From Pseudomonas faucium (GTDB lineage Bacteria; Pseudomonadota; Gammaproteobacteria; Pseudomonadales; Pseudomonadaceae): a stretch of DNA of 64,000 nt. Of this stretch, positions 46,529 through 55,605 are shown piece after piece. Position numbers and translations under genes: made by a program. Numbering within the stretch: the stretch's first letter is position 1; each line of letters opens with the position of its first letter. Below the pieces are notes generated by a model. It had not been told where the DNA came from, did no database searches, and worked only from the letters and a program-made list of their open reading frames with translations. The DNA lies in NCBI RefSeq assembly GCF_021602585.1, contig NZ_BQIP01000012.1:1-64000 (forward strand), given 5' to 3'.

Positions 46529-47485
46529 ATGAGCCCAGATACCCTGACCGACCAACTGAGCCTGTTCCTCGATGTGCTGGAGGCCGGGAGCTTTTCCGCC
46601 GCCGCGCGCCGCCACCCGCTGACCCCGTCTGCCGTGGCCCGGCGCATCGACAACCTGGAAAGCGCGGTGGGCAGCCGCCTGTTCACCCGCAGCACCCACG
46701 CCGTGCGCGCCACCCCGGCCGGCAAGGCCTTTGCCGAACGCGCCCGGCGCATCATCGAGGAACTGCGCCTGGCCCGCGCCGAAGCGGTGTCGCTGAGCAA
46801 TGCCCCGGAAGGCCTGATCCGCATCGATGCCCCCGCCGCCTTCGGCCGCCGCCACCTGGCCCCGGCCATTGCCGACTTCCTGGTGGCATACCCGGGCCTG
46901 GACGTGCAATTGCGGCTGATCGACAGCTTCGTCGACCTGCACGGCAGCCACCTGGGCGAAGTCGACCTGGTGCTGCGCGCAGGCCCCTTGGCCGACACGC
47001 GCCTGGTGGCCACGCCGCTGGCGTACATGGTGCGCATCGCCTGCGCCAGCCCCGCCTACCTTGCCAGCCGCGGCCTGCCCGATTGCCCCAGCCAGCTGCC
47101 CGAACATGACGGCCTGGACTGGGACAGCCTGGCACCGCCCTTCGCCTGGCGCTTCACGGTGCAAGGCCAGGCGCGCCAGTTCCGCCCCTCGCGCATGCGC
47201 ATGACCGCCAACAACGCCGAAACCCTGCTGTTCGGCGCCCTGGCCGGCCTTGGCATCGCCCATTTGCCGACCTGGCTGATCAGCGACTACCTGCTGCGCG
47301 GCGAACTGGTGCCGCTGTTCTGCCACAGCGGCCTGCCGGCGGCGGAGTCCAGCGGCATTTATGCGTTGCGCCTGGAACATGAAACGAACTCTCGCAGTCG
47401 CTTGCTGCTCGAATTCCTCAAGAGCCGCTTCAGCCCGATCCCGCCGTGGGACCTGGCGCTGCGCAGCGAATTGCGCTGGCAATGA
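46529..47485 (+). CDS. LysR-family transcriptional regulator
   Basis: 318 residues. The HTH is seen in LFLDVLEAGSFSAAARRHPLTPSAVARRIDNLE, with a substrate-binding domain of the CrgA/PA2877-like subgroup (GLIRIDAPAAFGRRHLAP, LVAYPGLDVQLRLIDSFVDL). Its divergent position to the TauE/SafE gene suggests local control of that exporter. The ATG has AAGG about 7 bases upstream. Confidence 0.9.
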   Translation: MSPDTLTDQLSLFLDVLEAGSFSAAARRHPLTPSAVARRIDNLESAVGSRLFTRSTHAVRATPAGKAFAERARRIIEELRLARAEAVSLSNAPEGLIRIDAPAAFGRRHLAPAIADFLVAYPGLDVQLRLIDSFVDLHGSHLGEVDLVLRAGPLADTRLVATPLAYMVRIACASPAYLASRGLPDCPSQLPEHDGLDWDSLAPPFAWRFTVQGQARQFRPSRMRMTANNAETLLFGALAGLGIAHLPTWLISDYLLRGELVPLFCHSGLPAAESSGIYALRLEHETNSRSRLLLEFLKSRFSPIPPWDLALRSELRWQ

Positions 47486-47540
47486 GCGCACTAATCATCA
47501 GCGTGCTAGATTTCTCTATCGATGACATTCAAGGACCTGC

Positions 47541-47996
47541 ATGAACGCCGACACCCACGCCTCCTGTGACGAGCTGCTGCTGGACAACCAGGTCTGTTTC
47601 GCCCTGCACTCCACCTCGTTGCTGATGACCAAGGTCTACAAGCCTCTGCTCCAGGCACTGGGCCTGACCTACCCGCAGTACCTGGCCATGCTCGTGCTGT
47701 GGGAGCAGGACGGGCGCACGGTGGGCGAAATCAGCCAGCACCTGTTGACCGACCCCGGCTCGCTCACGCCCCTGCTCAAGCGCCTGGAAAGCGAAGGCCT
47801 GCTCGAACGCAACCGCAGCCGCGAGGATGAACGGGTGGTGCTGGTGCACCTGACCGACAAAGGGCGAGCCCTGCAAGAGCAAGCCAAGGCGGTGCCGCCA
47901 TGTATCCTCAAGGCCAGCGGCCGCAGCCTGGAACGCCTCAAGCAACTGCAAGCGGACTTGCTCGACCTGCGCAACAACCTGCAAGAGCACCTCTGA
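47541..47996 (+). CDS. ohrR: Organic hydroperoxide sensor-repressor OhrR (MarR family)
   Basis: 151 residues. The MarR winged helix (about 45-110) follows an N-terminal DNQVCFALHS segment whose Cys19 corresponds to the reactive cysteine of OhrR (Cys15 in B. subtilis, Cys22 in Xanthomonas). Oxidation of this residue by organic peroxides releases DNA and derepresses ohr. The downstream neighbour is ohr, separated by 141 bases with its own promoter. Confidence 0.94.
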   Translation: MNADTHASCDELLLDNQVCFALHSTSLLMTKVYKPLLQALGLTYPQYLAMLVLWEQDGRTVGEISQHLLTDPGSLTPLLKRLESEGLLERNRSREDERVVLVHLTDKGRALQEQAKAVPPCILKASGRSLERLKQLQADLLDLRNNLQEHL

Positions 47997-48043
47997 GGGC
48001 TAAGCTGTGTGATGCCCGTTCCGATGGACGGTGAGTATTTATC

Positions 48044-48072
48044 TTGCGCGCAAACTAATTGCGCGCTAATTT
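48044..48072 (+). promoter_or_regulatory. ohr promoter overlapping an OhrR-type palindrome
   Basis: TTGCGC (-35), 17-base spacer, TAATTT (-10). The same bases form repeated palindromic cores TTGCGCGCAA and ATTGCGCGCTAAT, so a bound repressor would cover the promoter. Consistent with OhrR control of ohr. Confidence 0.6.
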
Positions 48073-48137
48073 AAATCCCGTACCCACCCGGCGCACCTGC
48101 CTTGACCAGGGCGCACAGCACATTCGCGAGGCTCATC

Positions 48138-48566
48138 ATGCAAAAGGTCACTCCCCTGTACATCGCAGAAGCCACTTCCACCGGCGGTCGCGACGGCCAA
48201 TCCCGCTCCAGCGACGGCAAGCTGCAAGTCAAGCTGAGCACCCCCAAGGAACTGGGCGGTGCGGGCGGTGACGGCACCAACCCCGAGCAGATGTTCGCCG
48301 CCGGCTACTCGGCCTGCTTCATTGGCGCGCTGAAGTTCGTCGCCGGCCAGGAGAAGAAACAACTGCCCGCCGACGCCTCGATCACTGCCAAGGTCGGCAT
48401 CGGCCAGATCCCAGGCGGTTTCGGCCTGGATATCGACCTGCATGTCAACCTGCCGGGCCTGGCCCAGGCCGACGCTGAAGGGCTGGTGGAAAAGGCGCAC
48501 AAGGTCTGCCCGTACTCCAACGCCACCCGCGGCAATGTCGATGTGCGGTTGCATGTGACGGTGTAA
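48138..48566 (+). CDS. ohr: Organic hydroperoxide reductase Ohr
   Basis: 142 residues, OsmC/Ohr family. The two redox cysteines are at 60 (GYSACFIGAL) and 124 (HKVCPYSNAT), the same numbers as in P. aeruginosa Ohr. It reduces organic and fatty-acid hydroperoxides with lipoylated proteins as electron donors. The start MQKVTPLYIA was chosen over an upstream in-frame ATG because it gives the family N-terminus. Followed by a strong terminator. Confidence 0.95.
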   Translation: MQKVTPLYIAEATSTGGRDGQSRSSDGKLQVKLSTPKELGGAGGDGTNPEQMFAAGYSACFIGALKFVAGQEKKQLPADASITAKVGIGQIPGGFGLDIDLHVNLPGLAQADAEGLVEKAHKVCPYSNATRGNVDVRLHVTV

Positions 48567-48576
48567 ATCGCAGGCA

Positions 48577-48606
48577 CAAAAAAACCCGGCCAAGGCCGGG
48601 TTTTTC
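48577..48606. terminator. Bidirectional terminator between ohr and efp
   Basis: AAAAAAACCCGGCC-AA-GGCCGGGTTTTT, a perfect GC stem flanked by A and T runs, shared by the convergent genes. Confidence 0.93.
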
Positions 48607-48625
48607 GTGCTCATCACAAGAAGAA

Positions 48626-49195
48626 TTACTTCTTGGAACGGCCCTTGAAGCTGTTGTCGCGAGTGTCGATGTCGATCCACTCGTCGATCTGGATGAAGTC
48701 GGCAACCTGAATCTCGGTACCGTTCTTCAGCTTGGCAGGCTTCATGACCTTGCCGGAGGTGTCGCCACGGGCGGCGTTCTCGGTGTAGGTAACCTGACGG
48801 CTGATGGTGGTCGGCAGTTCAACCGATACCAGACGGCCTTCGAAGAACACGGCTTCGCAGATGTCTTCCATGCCTTCTTCGATGTACGGCAGAACGGCGT
48901 CGATGTCTTCGGCGTTCAGTTCGTACATGGTGTAGTCGGTGGTGTCCATGAAGGTGTACGAGTCACCGCTGATGAACGACAGGGTCGCTTCTTTGCGATC
49001 CAGGATCACGTCGTCCAGCTTGTCGTCGGCACCGTAGACGGTTTCGGTCTTGTAGCCGGTCAGCAGGTTCTTCAGCTTGGTCTTCATGATCGCGCTGTTG
49101 CGACCCGACTTGGTGAATTCGGCTTTCTGTACCAGCCACGGGTCGTTGTCGATCCGCAGTACGGTACCGGGTTTCAGTTCTTTACCAGTTTTCAT
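48626..49195 (-). CDS. efp: Elongation factor P
   Basis: 189 residues, the three beta-barrel EF-P that rescues ribosomes stalled at polyproline. The modification loop reads KSGRNSA, with Arg32 in place of the lysine of enterobacterial EF-P. Arg32 is the residue rhamnosylated by EarP, encoded just upstream. A TATGATAC -10-like box with GC-rich discriminator lies in the 48 bases between the two genes, so efp may have its own promoter. The 3' domain ([20 protein letters not shown]) is complete. Confidence 0.97.
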   Translation of the reverse strand: MKTGKELKPGTVLRIDNDPWLVQKAEFTKSGRNSAIMKTKLKNLLTGYKTETVYGADDKLDDVILDRKEATLSFISGDSYTFMDTTDYTMYELNAEDIDAVLPYIEEGMEDICEAVFFEGRLVSVELPTTISRQVTYTENAARGDTSGKVMKPAKLKNGTEIQVADFIQIDEWIDIDTRDNSFKGRSKK

Positions 49196-49243
49196 TACGA
49201 AGTATCCGAATCTGGATGGATTTATAAAAATCGAGGCCGCGTA

Positions 49244-50377
49244 TCATAGCGAATTTCGGTAAAACTGTACTAGCGCCTTGGCAAGGTCCGGCCGAGCGGC
49301 CTGCCGGGCCGCCCAATCGCGGGCATGCTGCTGCAGTTGCGGCCAATGTTTGCGGGCCGCTTGCCAGGCCTGGCGCATGTCGTGGTCCATGTTCCAGGCA
49401 CGCCATAATGCCATCAGCGCCTGTGCGGCATCGTCCGACAAGCCTTGCCGATAATGCCCAAGGAACGCTTCGAGCTTTTCCCAATGGGCGTTTTCTTCCT
49501 GCACGTAGATGTGCCAGAGCATGGGGCGCCCGGCCCACTGTGCGCGCACGAACGAATCCTCGCCGCGCACGGCATTGAAGTCGCAGCACCAGAGCAGGCG
49601 GTCGTAGTCGTCCTGGCTGACGAACGGCAACACCTGCACGGTCAGCGCGCCGCGCTGGTGCAGGTCGCCCACTGCAAGCGCGGGTTCGCCCAGCCAGTTG
49701 CCCAGGTCCCCCAGAATGCGCCCACTGGGCACTACCAGGTGAGTGGCGCAGCTGTCTGCGGCCAGCGCATCGAGCCAGGCGCCCAGTTGTGGGTTTTCGT
49801 AGGCGAACAGCGAAATCAGCTGTGCACCCTTCTCCAGCTGAACACCCAGCCCCTGCAAGAACGCCGTGCGCGCCTCGGGCGACTGCTGCAAGGCATCACG
49901 CTGCGCCAGCAATGGCGCCTCGCGCAGCAACCCACCGGTCTTGTCGGTGAACCCCGGGAAGAAGAACACCTTGCGCAGGCCATTGGCTTGCGGCGACGGC
50001 AGGCCGTGGCAACCCTCGACCCAGTCTTCGGCGCTGAGGTAGTCGAGGTTCAGCCACAATGGCGGCGTGGCGCGGGCTCGCATCGCCTCGATGTACGGCG
50101 CCGGCAGCTGGCAGGCAAAGGCACCGATTACCACGTCCGCCGGCTCCACCGGCTGCCACTGGGCGGGCCAGGCACGCACCTCCACGCCCTGCTGCCATTG
50201 CTGCGCGGCACTGGCATCAGCGCCCGGGCACATGGGCACGAAGGCGTTCAGGTCGTCCACCCACAAGCGCACCGCCAGGCCGTGCTCGGCCACCAGCTGC
50301 CGGGCCAGGCGCCAGGTCACGCCGATGTCGCCATAGTTGTCGACGACGGTGCAGAAAATGTCCCAGGTGACCTTCAT
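49244..50377 (-). CDS. earP: EF-P arginine rhamnosyltransferase EarP
   Basis: 377 residues, the same size as the P. putida enzyme I recall. N-terminal TWDIFCTVVDNYGDIGVTWRLARQL contains the conserved acceptor-binding Asp residues of the GT-B fold, and the C-terminal LPFVSQDDYDRLLWCCDFNAVRGEDSFVRAQWAGRP carries the dTDP-rhamnose binding motif. It transfers rhamnose to Arg32 of EF-P and is required for EF-P function. The start MKVTWD was chosen since earlier codons lack conservation; GGAGGG is 5-6 bases upstream. Confidence 0.95.
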   Translation of the reverse strand: MKVTWDIFCTVVDNYGDIGVTWRLARQLVAEHGLAVRLWVDDLNAFVPMCPGADASAAQQWQQGVEVRAWPAQWQPVEPADVVIGAFACQLPAPYIEAMRARATPPLWLNLDYLSAEDWVEGCHGLPSPQANGLRKVFFFPGFTDKTGGLLREAPLLAQRDALQQSPEARTAFLQGLGVQLEKGAQLISLFAYENPQLGAWLDALAADSCATHLVVPSGRILGDLGNWLGEPALAVGDLHQRGALTVQVLPFVSQDDYDRLLWCCDFNAVRGEDSFVRAQWAGRPMLWHIYVQEENAHWEKLEAFLGHYRQGLSDDAAQALMALWRAWNMDHDMRQAWQAARKHWPQLQQHARDWAARQAARPDLAKALVQFYRNSL

Positions 50378-50510
50378 GTGCCCTCCGCTCGCCCTGCGCA
50401 AAAACCGAGAATTCTGCGGCTAAATTGTCGCCGACAAAAGCGCCGGCGCTGAAATTTCGCCCAAGGCCATGCGACAATGGCGCCTCGACTCGCCCTGCCA
50501 GGAGGCCGCC

Positions 50511-50903
50511 ATGCCCCGCCCCCGTGAACTGAAGATCACCCTCAAGCCCCTGCAGCTCATCGTTTGCGTGGCCTTTGGCCTGTGGCTCGGCGCCGTGGCC
50601 ATCGCCCTGAGCCTGTGGCTGGCCCTGCGGCTGTGGCCAGAGCAGGTGCAGCCGGTGGCCCAGGTGCTCGCCCCGGCCGTTGCCCGCAAAGCGCCAGCGC
50701 CCGCAGCGCCTGCCGACGCGCAAGGCGAGATGTTCGAGCGCTACAAGGCCATCCTGCACAAGCAGGAGCTGCAGCAGGCCGCCGAGGCCGCCCAGGGCAA
50801 CCCGCGCAACCTCAACAGCCCCAAGTGCCAGTTCTGGCTGTCGCAGAACCGCACTGCGCCAACCGACAAGAGCCAGGCCAACGTGCTGGAGTTCTGTTAC
50901 TGA
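50511..50903 (+). CDS. Small single-pass membrane protein, hypothetical
   Basis: 130 residues. One strongly hydrophobic helix (about 16-41, LIVCVAFGLWLGAVAIALSL) precedes an Ala/Pro-rich linker and a small C-terminal domain with two cysteines (SPKCQFWL, EFCY). The ATG has AGGAGG 6 bases upstream, which decides against the earlier in-frame ATG at 50469. The gene ends 2 bases before the Gre-like gene, implying an operon. No function recognised. Confidence 0.78.
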   Translation: MPRPRELKITLKPLQLIVCVAFGLWLGAVAIALSLWLALRLWPEQVQPVAQVLAPAVARKAPAPAAPADAQGEMFERYKAILHKQELQQAAEAAQGNPRNLNSPKCQFWLSQNRTAPTDKSQANVLEFCY

Positions 50904-50905
50904 TC

Positions 50906-51376
50906 ATGGACAAGGCCACCCTGCTCAGCGGCATCATCGCCGCCCTGGAAGCGGACATGGAGGTGCTGCGCCGCGCGGCGCAGACCGCCTACGAAACCGC
51001 CACCGCCGAAGAGAACATCGCCGAGAACAAGTATGACACCCTGGGCCTGGAGGCTTCGTATCTGGCCACCGGCCAGGCCCGGCGCACGGCCGAAATTCGC
51101 CAGGCGTTGCTGACCTACCAGCAGTTGTTGCTGCGTGACTACGACCCGGCGCGGGGCGTGCAGGTGAGCAACCTGGTGACGCTGGAGGATGAGGATGGCG
51201 GGCAGCGGTTGCTGTTTCTGGGGCCAGAGGCAGCGGGGCTGAAGATTGGCGAGGGGGATGGGTTGGTGACCGTGATTACCCCGCGCTCGCCCCTGGGGCA
51301 GTTGCTGGTTGGCAGGAAGATCGACGATGAGGTGAGCCTGGGGGCGCAGGTGTTCTTCGTTATCGCGGTTGCCTGA
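50906..51376 (+). CDS. GreA/GreB-like transcription factor family protein
   Basis: 156 residues. The N-terminal helical hairpin (about 1-75) has acidic AEENIAENKYDTLGLEASYLA, and the C-terminal FKBP-like domain (about 80-156) includes TVITPRSPLGQLLVGRKIDDEV, the GreA C-terminal signature. It differs enough from GreA and GreB to be one of the secondary Gre-like factors; binding near the RNA polymerase secondary channel is expected but unproved. Translationally close to the preceding membrane protein gene. Confidence 0.8.
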   Translation: MDKATLLSGIIAALEADMEVLRRAAQTAYETATAEENIAENKYDTLGLEASYLATGQARRTAEIRQALLTYQQLLLRDYDPARGVQVSNLVTLEDEDGGQRLLFLGPEAAGLKIGEGDGLVTVITPRSPLGQLLVGRKIDDEVSLGAQVFFVIAVA

Positions 51377-51383
51377 GCGGGCT

Positions 51384-51473
51384 CTATCGCCGGCAAGCCG
51401 GCTCCCACAGGTGCTCCACTGCTCTCAGGTTCAGCGCAAGATCTTGTGGGAGCCGGCTTGCCGGCGATAGGGC
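51384..51473. repeat. Paired REP element
   Basis: CTATCGCCGGCAAGCCGGCT at 51384 and its complement near 51450, with a 35-base loop, between the convergent Gre-like and LysR genes. Confidence 0.9.
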
Positions 51474-51483
51474 CAACACCGTC

Positions 51484-52422
51484 TTACCCTTGAGCCAACG
51501 CATCGAACCGCCCCGCCAACCCCCGCTCGGCAAACTGCTCCACCACAAAATCGATGAACGCCCGGGTCTTGCCCGGCAACAGCTTGTGCCCGGCGTAGTA
51601 CAGGCTGATATGCCCATCGTCCACATACCAATCCGGCAACACCCGCTGCAGCGCCCCGGCGTCCAGGTAAGGCACGGCAAACGGCAGGCTCACCAAGGCT
51701 ATCCCCAACCCCTGCACGGCCACCGCGCAAGCGGCATCGGAATCACTCATGGTCATCGCCTGGCGCAGCAGCAAAGGCTGCTGCTCCTGCGCGCGGCTGG
51801 TCAGCGGCCAACTGCGCACACGCCCGGTTTGCGGTGAGCGGATCAATATCCCAGCATGCCGCTGCAGCACTTCGGGGTGTTCGATCGGCCCATGCTGTTG
51901 CAGGTAGCCGGGTGACGCCACCAACACCCGATGCGCCACCGTCAGCTTGCGCGCCACCACCCCGGGCGGCAGCTCGAAGCCACCGCCAATGGCAGCATCG
52001 AAGCCCTGGCCGATCAGGTCGACCTGGCGGTTGTCGAAATGCCAGTCCGGGGTGATCGCCGGGTAGCGCCGCAAGAATTCGCCCAGCAGCGGCAACACAT
52101 AGAGCCGGCCGAACACCGTGCCCATGCTCACCCGCAACAGCCCCGCCGGCTGGCCTTCGGCGCTTGCCAGATTGGCCACGGCGTACTGGATGGTACGAAA
52201 GCTGTCGCTCACCTCACCGAGAAATCGCTGCCCCGCTTCGGTCAGGGTCAGCTTGCGCGTACTACGCTGGAACAGCCGCACGCCAAGGCGCGCTTCCAGC
52301 TGGGCGACGTGCTTGCCCACTGCCGCCGGGGTCAGGCTCAGGCGCCTGGCTGCCTCGGCGAAACTGCCGACCTCGGCGCTGCGGATGAAACATTCGAGGG
52401 CGCTAAAGGATTCCGTGGCCAT
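51484..52422 (-). CDS. LysR-family transcriptional regulator
   Basis: 312 residues. HTH in ALECFIRSAEVGSFAEAARRLSLTPAAVGKHVAQLE, followed by a CrgA-type effector domain. MATESFSAL is taken as the start: the open frame continues upstream but runs antisense through the SDR gene. It is divergent from the SDR gene at 52540 and probably regulates it. Confidence 0.88.
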   Translation of the reverse strand: MATESFSALECFIRSAEVGSFAEAARRLSLTPAAVGKHVAQLEARLGVRLFQRSTRKLTLTEAGQRFLGEVSDSFRTIQYAVANLASAEGQPAGLLRVSMGTVFGRLYVLPLLGEFLRRYPAITPDWHFDNRQVDLIGQGFDAAIGGGFELPPGVVARKLTVAHRVLVASPGYLQQHGPIEHPEVLQRHAGILIRSPQTGRVRSWPLTSRAQEQQPLLLRQAMTMSDSDAACAVAVQGLGIALVSLPFAVPYLDAGALQRVLPDWYVDDGHISLYYAGHKLLPGKTRAFIDFVVEQFAERGLAGRFDALAQG

Positions 52423-52447
52423 GATTGCCAACCAAAGGTTCACTCTG

Positions 52448-52472
52448 CTGATAGTGATTGCCATCTTATCAG
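52448..52472. promoter_or_regulatory. Inverted repeat in LysR/SDR divergent region
   Basis: CTGATA-N13-TATCAG, a perfect 6-bp inverted repeat with the spacing common for LysR boxes, 25 bases from the LysR start and 68 from the SDR start. Confidence 0.5.
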
Positions 52473-52539
52473 TAGGTAATCCACGGTCGATACTGCGCCC
52501 ATCCAAGGCATTCGGCCTTGCTTCCAGCAGGAGATCAGC

Positions 52540-53289
52540 ATGTCCAAGCAATTTAACCTCGAAGGCAAAGTGGCCCTGGTCCAGGGCGGTTCGCGCGGCA
52601 TTGGCGCCGCCATCGTGCGCCGCCTGGCCCGCGAAGGTGCCCAGGTGGCCTTCACCTATGTCAGCTCCGAAGGCCCGGCCCAGGCCCTGGTAGAAGAAGT
52701 GCAGGCCGCCGGCGGCCAGGCCTTGGCCCTGCGCGCCGACAGCGCCGACGCCGCGGCCGTGCAACTGGCGGTGGACGACACCGTGAAAGCCTTCGGCCGC
52801 CTCGACATCCTGGTCAACAACGCCGGCGTGCTGGCGGTTGCGCCACTGGCCGACTTCGACCTGGCGGACTTCGACCGTACCCTGGCCGTCAACGTGCGCA
52901 GCGTGTTCGTCGCAAGCCAAGCCGCCGCCCGCTACATGGGCCAGGGCGGGCGCATCATCAACATCGGCAGCACCAACGCCGAGCGCATGCCGTTCGCCGG
53001 CGGGGCAGCGTATGCCATGAGCAAGTCGGCGCTGGTGGGCCTGACCAAAGGCATGGCGCGTGACCTGGGGCCGCAGGGCATCACCGTGAACAACGTGCAA
53101 CCGGGGCCGGTGGACACCGACATGAACCCGGCCAGCGGCGAGTTCGCCGAGAGCCTGATCCCGCTGATGGCGATCGGGCGTTACGGCCAGGCCGACGAGA
53201 TCGCCAGCTTCGTCGCCTACCTGGCGGGGCCGGAGGCCGGCTACATCACCGGGGCCAGCCTGACCGCCGACGGCGGCTTCGCAGCCTGA
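52540..53289 (+). CDS. Short-chain dehydrogenase/reductase
   Basis: 249 residues, classical SDR. Cofactor loop GGSRGIG near residue 16 (an unusual QGG in place of TGG), NNAG, catalytic Ser in NIGST, and the YAMSK active-site Tyr/Lys pair, ending TGASLTADGG. It is likely NADPH-dependent (Arg19 after the glycine loop), 3-oxoacyl-ACP-reductase-like; the substrate is unknown. Divergent from its probable LysR regulator. Confidence 0.9.
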   Translation: MSKQFNLEGKVALVQGGSRGIGAAIVRRLAREGAQVAFTYVSSEGPAQALVEEVQAAGGQALALRADSADAAAVQLAVDDTVKAFGRLDILVNNAGVLAVAPLADFDLADFDRTLAVNVRSVFVASQAAARYMGQGGRIINIGSTNAERMPFAGGAAYAMSKSALVGLTKGMARDLGPQGITVNNVQPGPVDTDMNPASGEFAESLIPLMAIGRYGQADEIASFVAYLAGPEAGYITGASLTADGGFAA

Positions 53290-53329
53290 TCGAACGCTTG
53301 CCGGTGCCCGTGCGCACCGGCAACCGCTT

Positions 53330-54208
53330 TCAGCCCGGCATCAGATGCTGTTCGAGCAGGCCCAGAAATGCCCGCGCTGCAGGCGTGGGGCTGTTCGACC
53401 ACACCGCATACAAATGCCGCACGGGCGCATCGGCCAGCCGCGCGACCGCCACGCCCGGGATACCTTGGGCACTGCGCTCGGGCACCAGCCCGACCGCCAT
53501 GCCCCGCTGCACGAATTTCTCCACCAGACGAATATGGCCGATCTCGAACTGCACCCGCCGCACCAGCCCCGCCGCCTGGAAGGCTTCATCGGTCTGGCGC
53601 CGCGCGCCGGTACCTTCAGGGAAATCCACCAGCACCTCGCCAGCCAGGTCGGCGAGCGTCAGTTGGGGGCGGCCCGCCAGGCGATGGCCCGGTGGCAACA
53701 AGGCCACCAGTTCCTCACGCGCCAGCAGACGATGCTGGACACCCTGCACCACTTCGCCCTGCCACAGGCCGATGAACCCCACATCCAGGCGCCGCTCGCA
53801 CACGTCCGCTATCAGCCACTCGCTCTTGGCCGTGAGCCAGCGCACGTCCACATCCGGGTAGCGGCCATGAAATTGCGCCAGCAGTTCAACCAGGTCCAGC
53901 GCGGTCAGCGAACTGATCTCGCCAATCGACAGCCGCCCACGCACCTGGCCACAGGCTGCGGCCACGTCATCGGCGATCCGCCCGGCGGCCTCCACGGCCG
54001 GGCGGGCGCTGAGCACGAAGGCTTCGCCCGCAGGCGTCAGGCGCACCCGCCGCGAACTACGCTCGAACAGGCTGACGCCCAGTTGCGCCTCCAGGCGCGC
54101 CACCTGATGGCTGAGCGCCGACTGCACCACATGGCAGCGCTCGGCGGCGCGGGTGAAGCTGCCGGTGTCGGCCACGGCCAAGGCATATTCAAGCTGCTTG
54201 AGGTTCAT
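53330..54208 (-). CDS. LysR-family transcriptional regulator
   Basis: 292 residues. HTH in NLKQLEYALAVADTGSFTRAAERCHVVQSALSHQVARLE; the rest is a periplasmic-binding-protein-like effector domain. Divergent from the MFS transporter gene at 54316. An imperfect repeat ATCTATCT-N7-AGATGGAT lies at 54211-54233 right at its start. It probably controls the transporter. Confidence 0.9.
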   Translation of the reverse strand: MNLKQLEYALAVADTGSFTRAAERCHVVQSALSHQVARLEAQLGVSLFERSSRRVRLTPAGEAFVLSARPAVEAAGRIADDVAAACGQVRGRLSIGEISSLTALDLVELLAQFHGRYPDVDVRWLTAKSEWLIADVCERRLDVGFIGLWQGEVVQGVQHRLLAREELVALLPPGHRLAGRPQLTLADLAGEVLVDFPEGTGARRQTDEAFQAAGLVRRVQFEIGHIRLVEKFVQRGMAVGLVPERSAQGIPGVAVARLADAPVRHLYAVWSNSPTPAARAFLGLLEQHLMPG

Positions 54209-54315
54209 CGATCTATCTGCTTTCGAGATGGATAAGCTGATAACTATACATTGGCGTCATGCCAGACAACTCCAGATACTAATTGCCACTCACCCCTGCC
54301 CGCACCGAGATTGCC

Positions 54316-55509
54316 ATGAACGCCCCCACCTTGAGCCGTGCCCTGATCCTGCTGATGGCCACCGCCACCGGCCTGGCCGTGGCCAGCAACTACTACGCCC
54401 AACCGCTGTTGCACAGCATCGCCGAGCAGTTCGGCCTGAGCACCGCCAGCGCCGGCAGCATCGTCATCGCCGCCCAGCTCAGCTATGGCGCCGGGCTGTT
54501 GCTGCTGGCGCCGCTGGGTGACCTGTTCGAGCAGCGCCGGCTGATCGTGGTGATGACCGCGATCGCCACCCTGGGCCTGGTCATCAGCGCCTGCGCCCCG
54601 AGCCTGCCCTGGTTGCTGCTGGGTACCGTGCTCACGGGCCTGTTCTCGGTGGTGGCGCAAATTCTCGTGCCACTGGGCGCAACCTTGAGCGCACCCGAGC
54701 AGCGCGGCCGGGTGGTGGGCACGTTGATGAGCGGCCTGCTGCTGGGCATCCTGCTGGCGCGCACGGCGGCAGGCTTCATGGCCGAACTGGGGGGCTGGCG
54801 CAGCATCTATGTGCTGGCCGCCGTGCTCATGGCCATCACCGCCGTCGCCCTGTACCGCAGCCTGCCGCAACACGACAGCCATGCGGGGCTGAAATACCCG
54901 GCCTTGATCGGCTCGGTGTTCCGCCTGTTCGTCGAGGAGCCGGTGCTGCGCCTGCGTTCGCTGCTGGGCCTGCTGGCGTTCAGCCTGTTCGCTTTGTTCT
55001 GGACGCCCCTGGCGTTTCTGCTGGCCAACGAGCCCTACCATTATTCCGACGCGGTGATCGGCCTGTTCGGCCTGGCCGGTGCGGCGGGTGCGCTGTCGGC
55101 CAACTGGGCCGGGCGCCTGGCAGACCGCGGCAAGGGCTCGCTGGGCACCACTGTCGGCCTGGTCGCTTTGCTGCTGGCATGGGTGCCGCTGGGCTTCGCC
55201 CAGCACTCGCTGCCCGCGTTGCTAGTAGGCGTGCTGGTGCTGGACCTGGCCGTGCAGCTGGTGCACGTGAGCAACCAGAATGCGGTGATCGCCCTGCGGC
55301 CTGAGGCACGCACGCGCCTCAATGCCGGCTACATCACCTGTTATTTCATCGGCGGCGCGCTAGGCTCGTTGCTGGGCACGCAATTGTTCCAGCATCAGGG
55401 CTGGATGGGCATCGTGGTCGCCGGGTTGGCCATCGGGACGTTGGCATTGCTGGTCTGGGTTGGCGCCGAACGCAAGCGCCAGCGGGCCATGCAGGCTCCC
55501 GCGACATAG
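54316..55509 (+). CDS. Major facilitator superfamily transporter
   Basis: 397 residues with about 12 hydrophobic helices. Start region LILLMATATGLAVASNYYAQPLL is typical of the YnfM/AraJ-like MFS group (motif 'NYYAQPLL'), with a loop 2-3 motif GDLFEQRR. The substrate is unknown. The adjacent divergent LysR gene suggests inducible expression. Confidence 0.9.
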   Translation: MNAPTLSRALILLMATATGLAVASNYYAQPLLHSIAEQFGLSTASAGSIVIAAQLSYGAGLLLLAPLGDLFEQRRLIVVMTAIATLGLVISACAPSLPWLLLGTVLTGLFSVVAQILVPLGATLSAPEQRGRVVGTLMSGLLLGILLARTAAGFMAELGGWRSIYVLAAVLMAITAVALYRSLPQHDSHAGLKYPALIGSVFRLFVEEPVLRLRSLLGLLAFSLFALFWTPLAFLLANEPYHYSDAVIGLFGLAGAAGALSANWAGRLADRGKGSLGTTVGLVALLLAWVPLGFAQHSLPALLVGVLVLDLAVQLVHVSNQNAVIALRPEARTRLNAGYITCYFIGGALGSLLGTQLFQHQGWMGIVVAGLAIGTLALLVWVGAERKRQRAMQAPAT

Positions 55510-55605
55510 CGCCGCTACCCTCTGTCGCCTGATCGTTGACTTGCCTGGCGCCGCGGCGCTCATTAAAGCCCAGGTCAAAAGCCCTTCCACTGACAGGACG
55601 ACACA

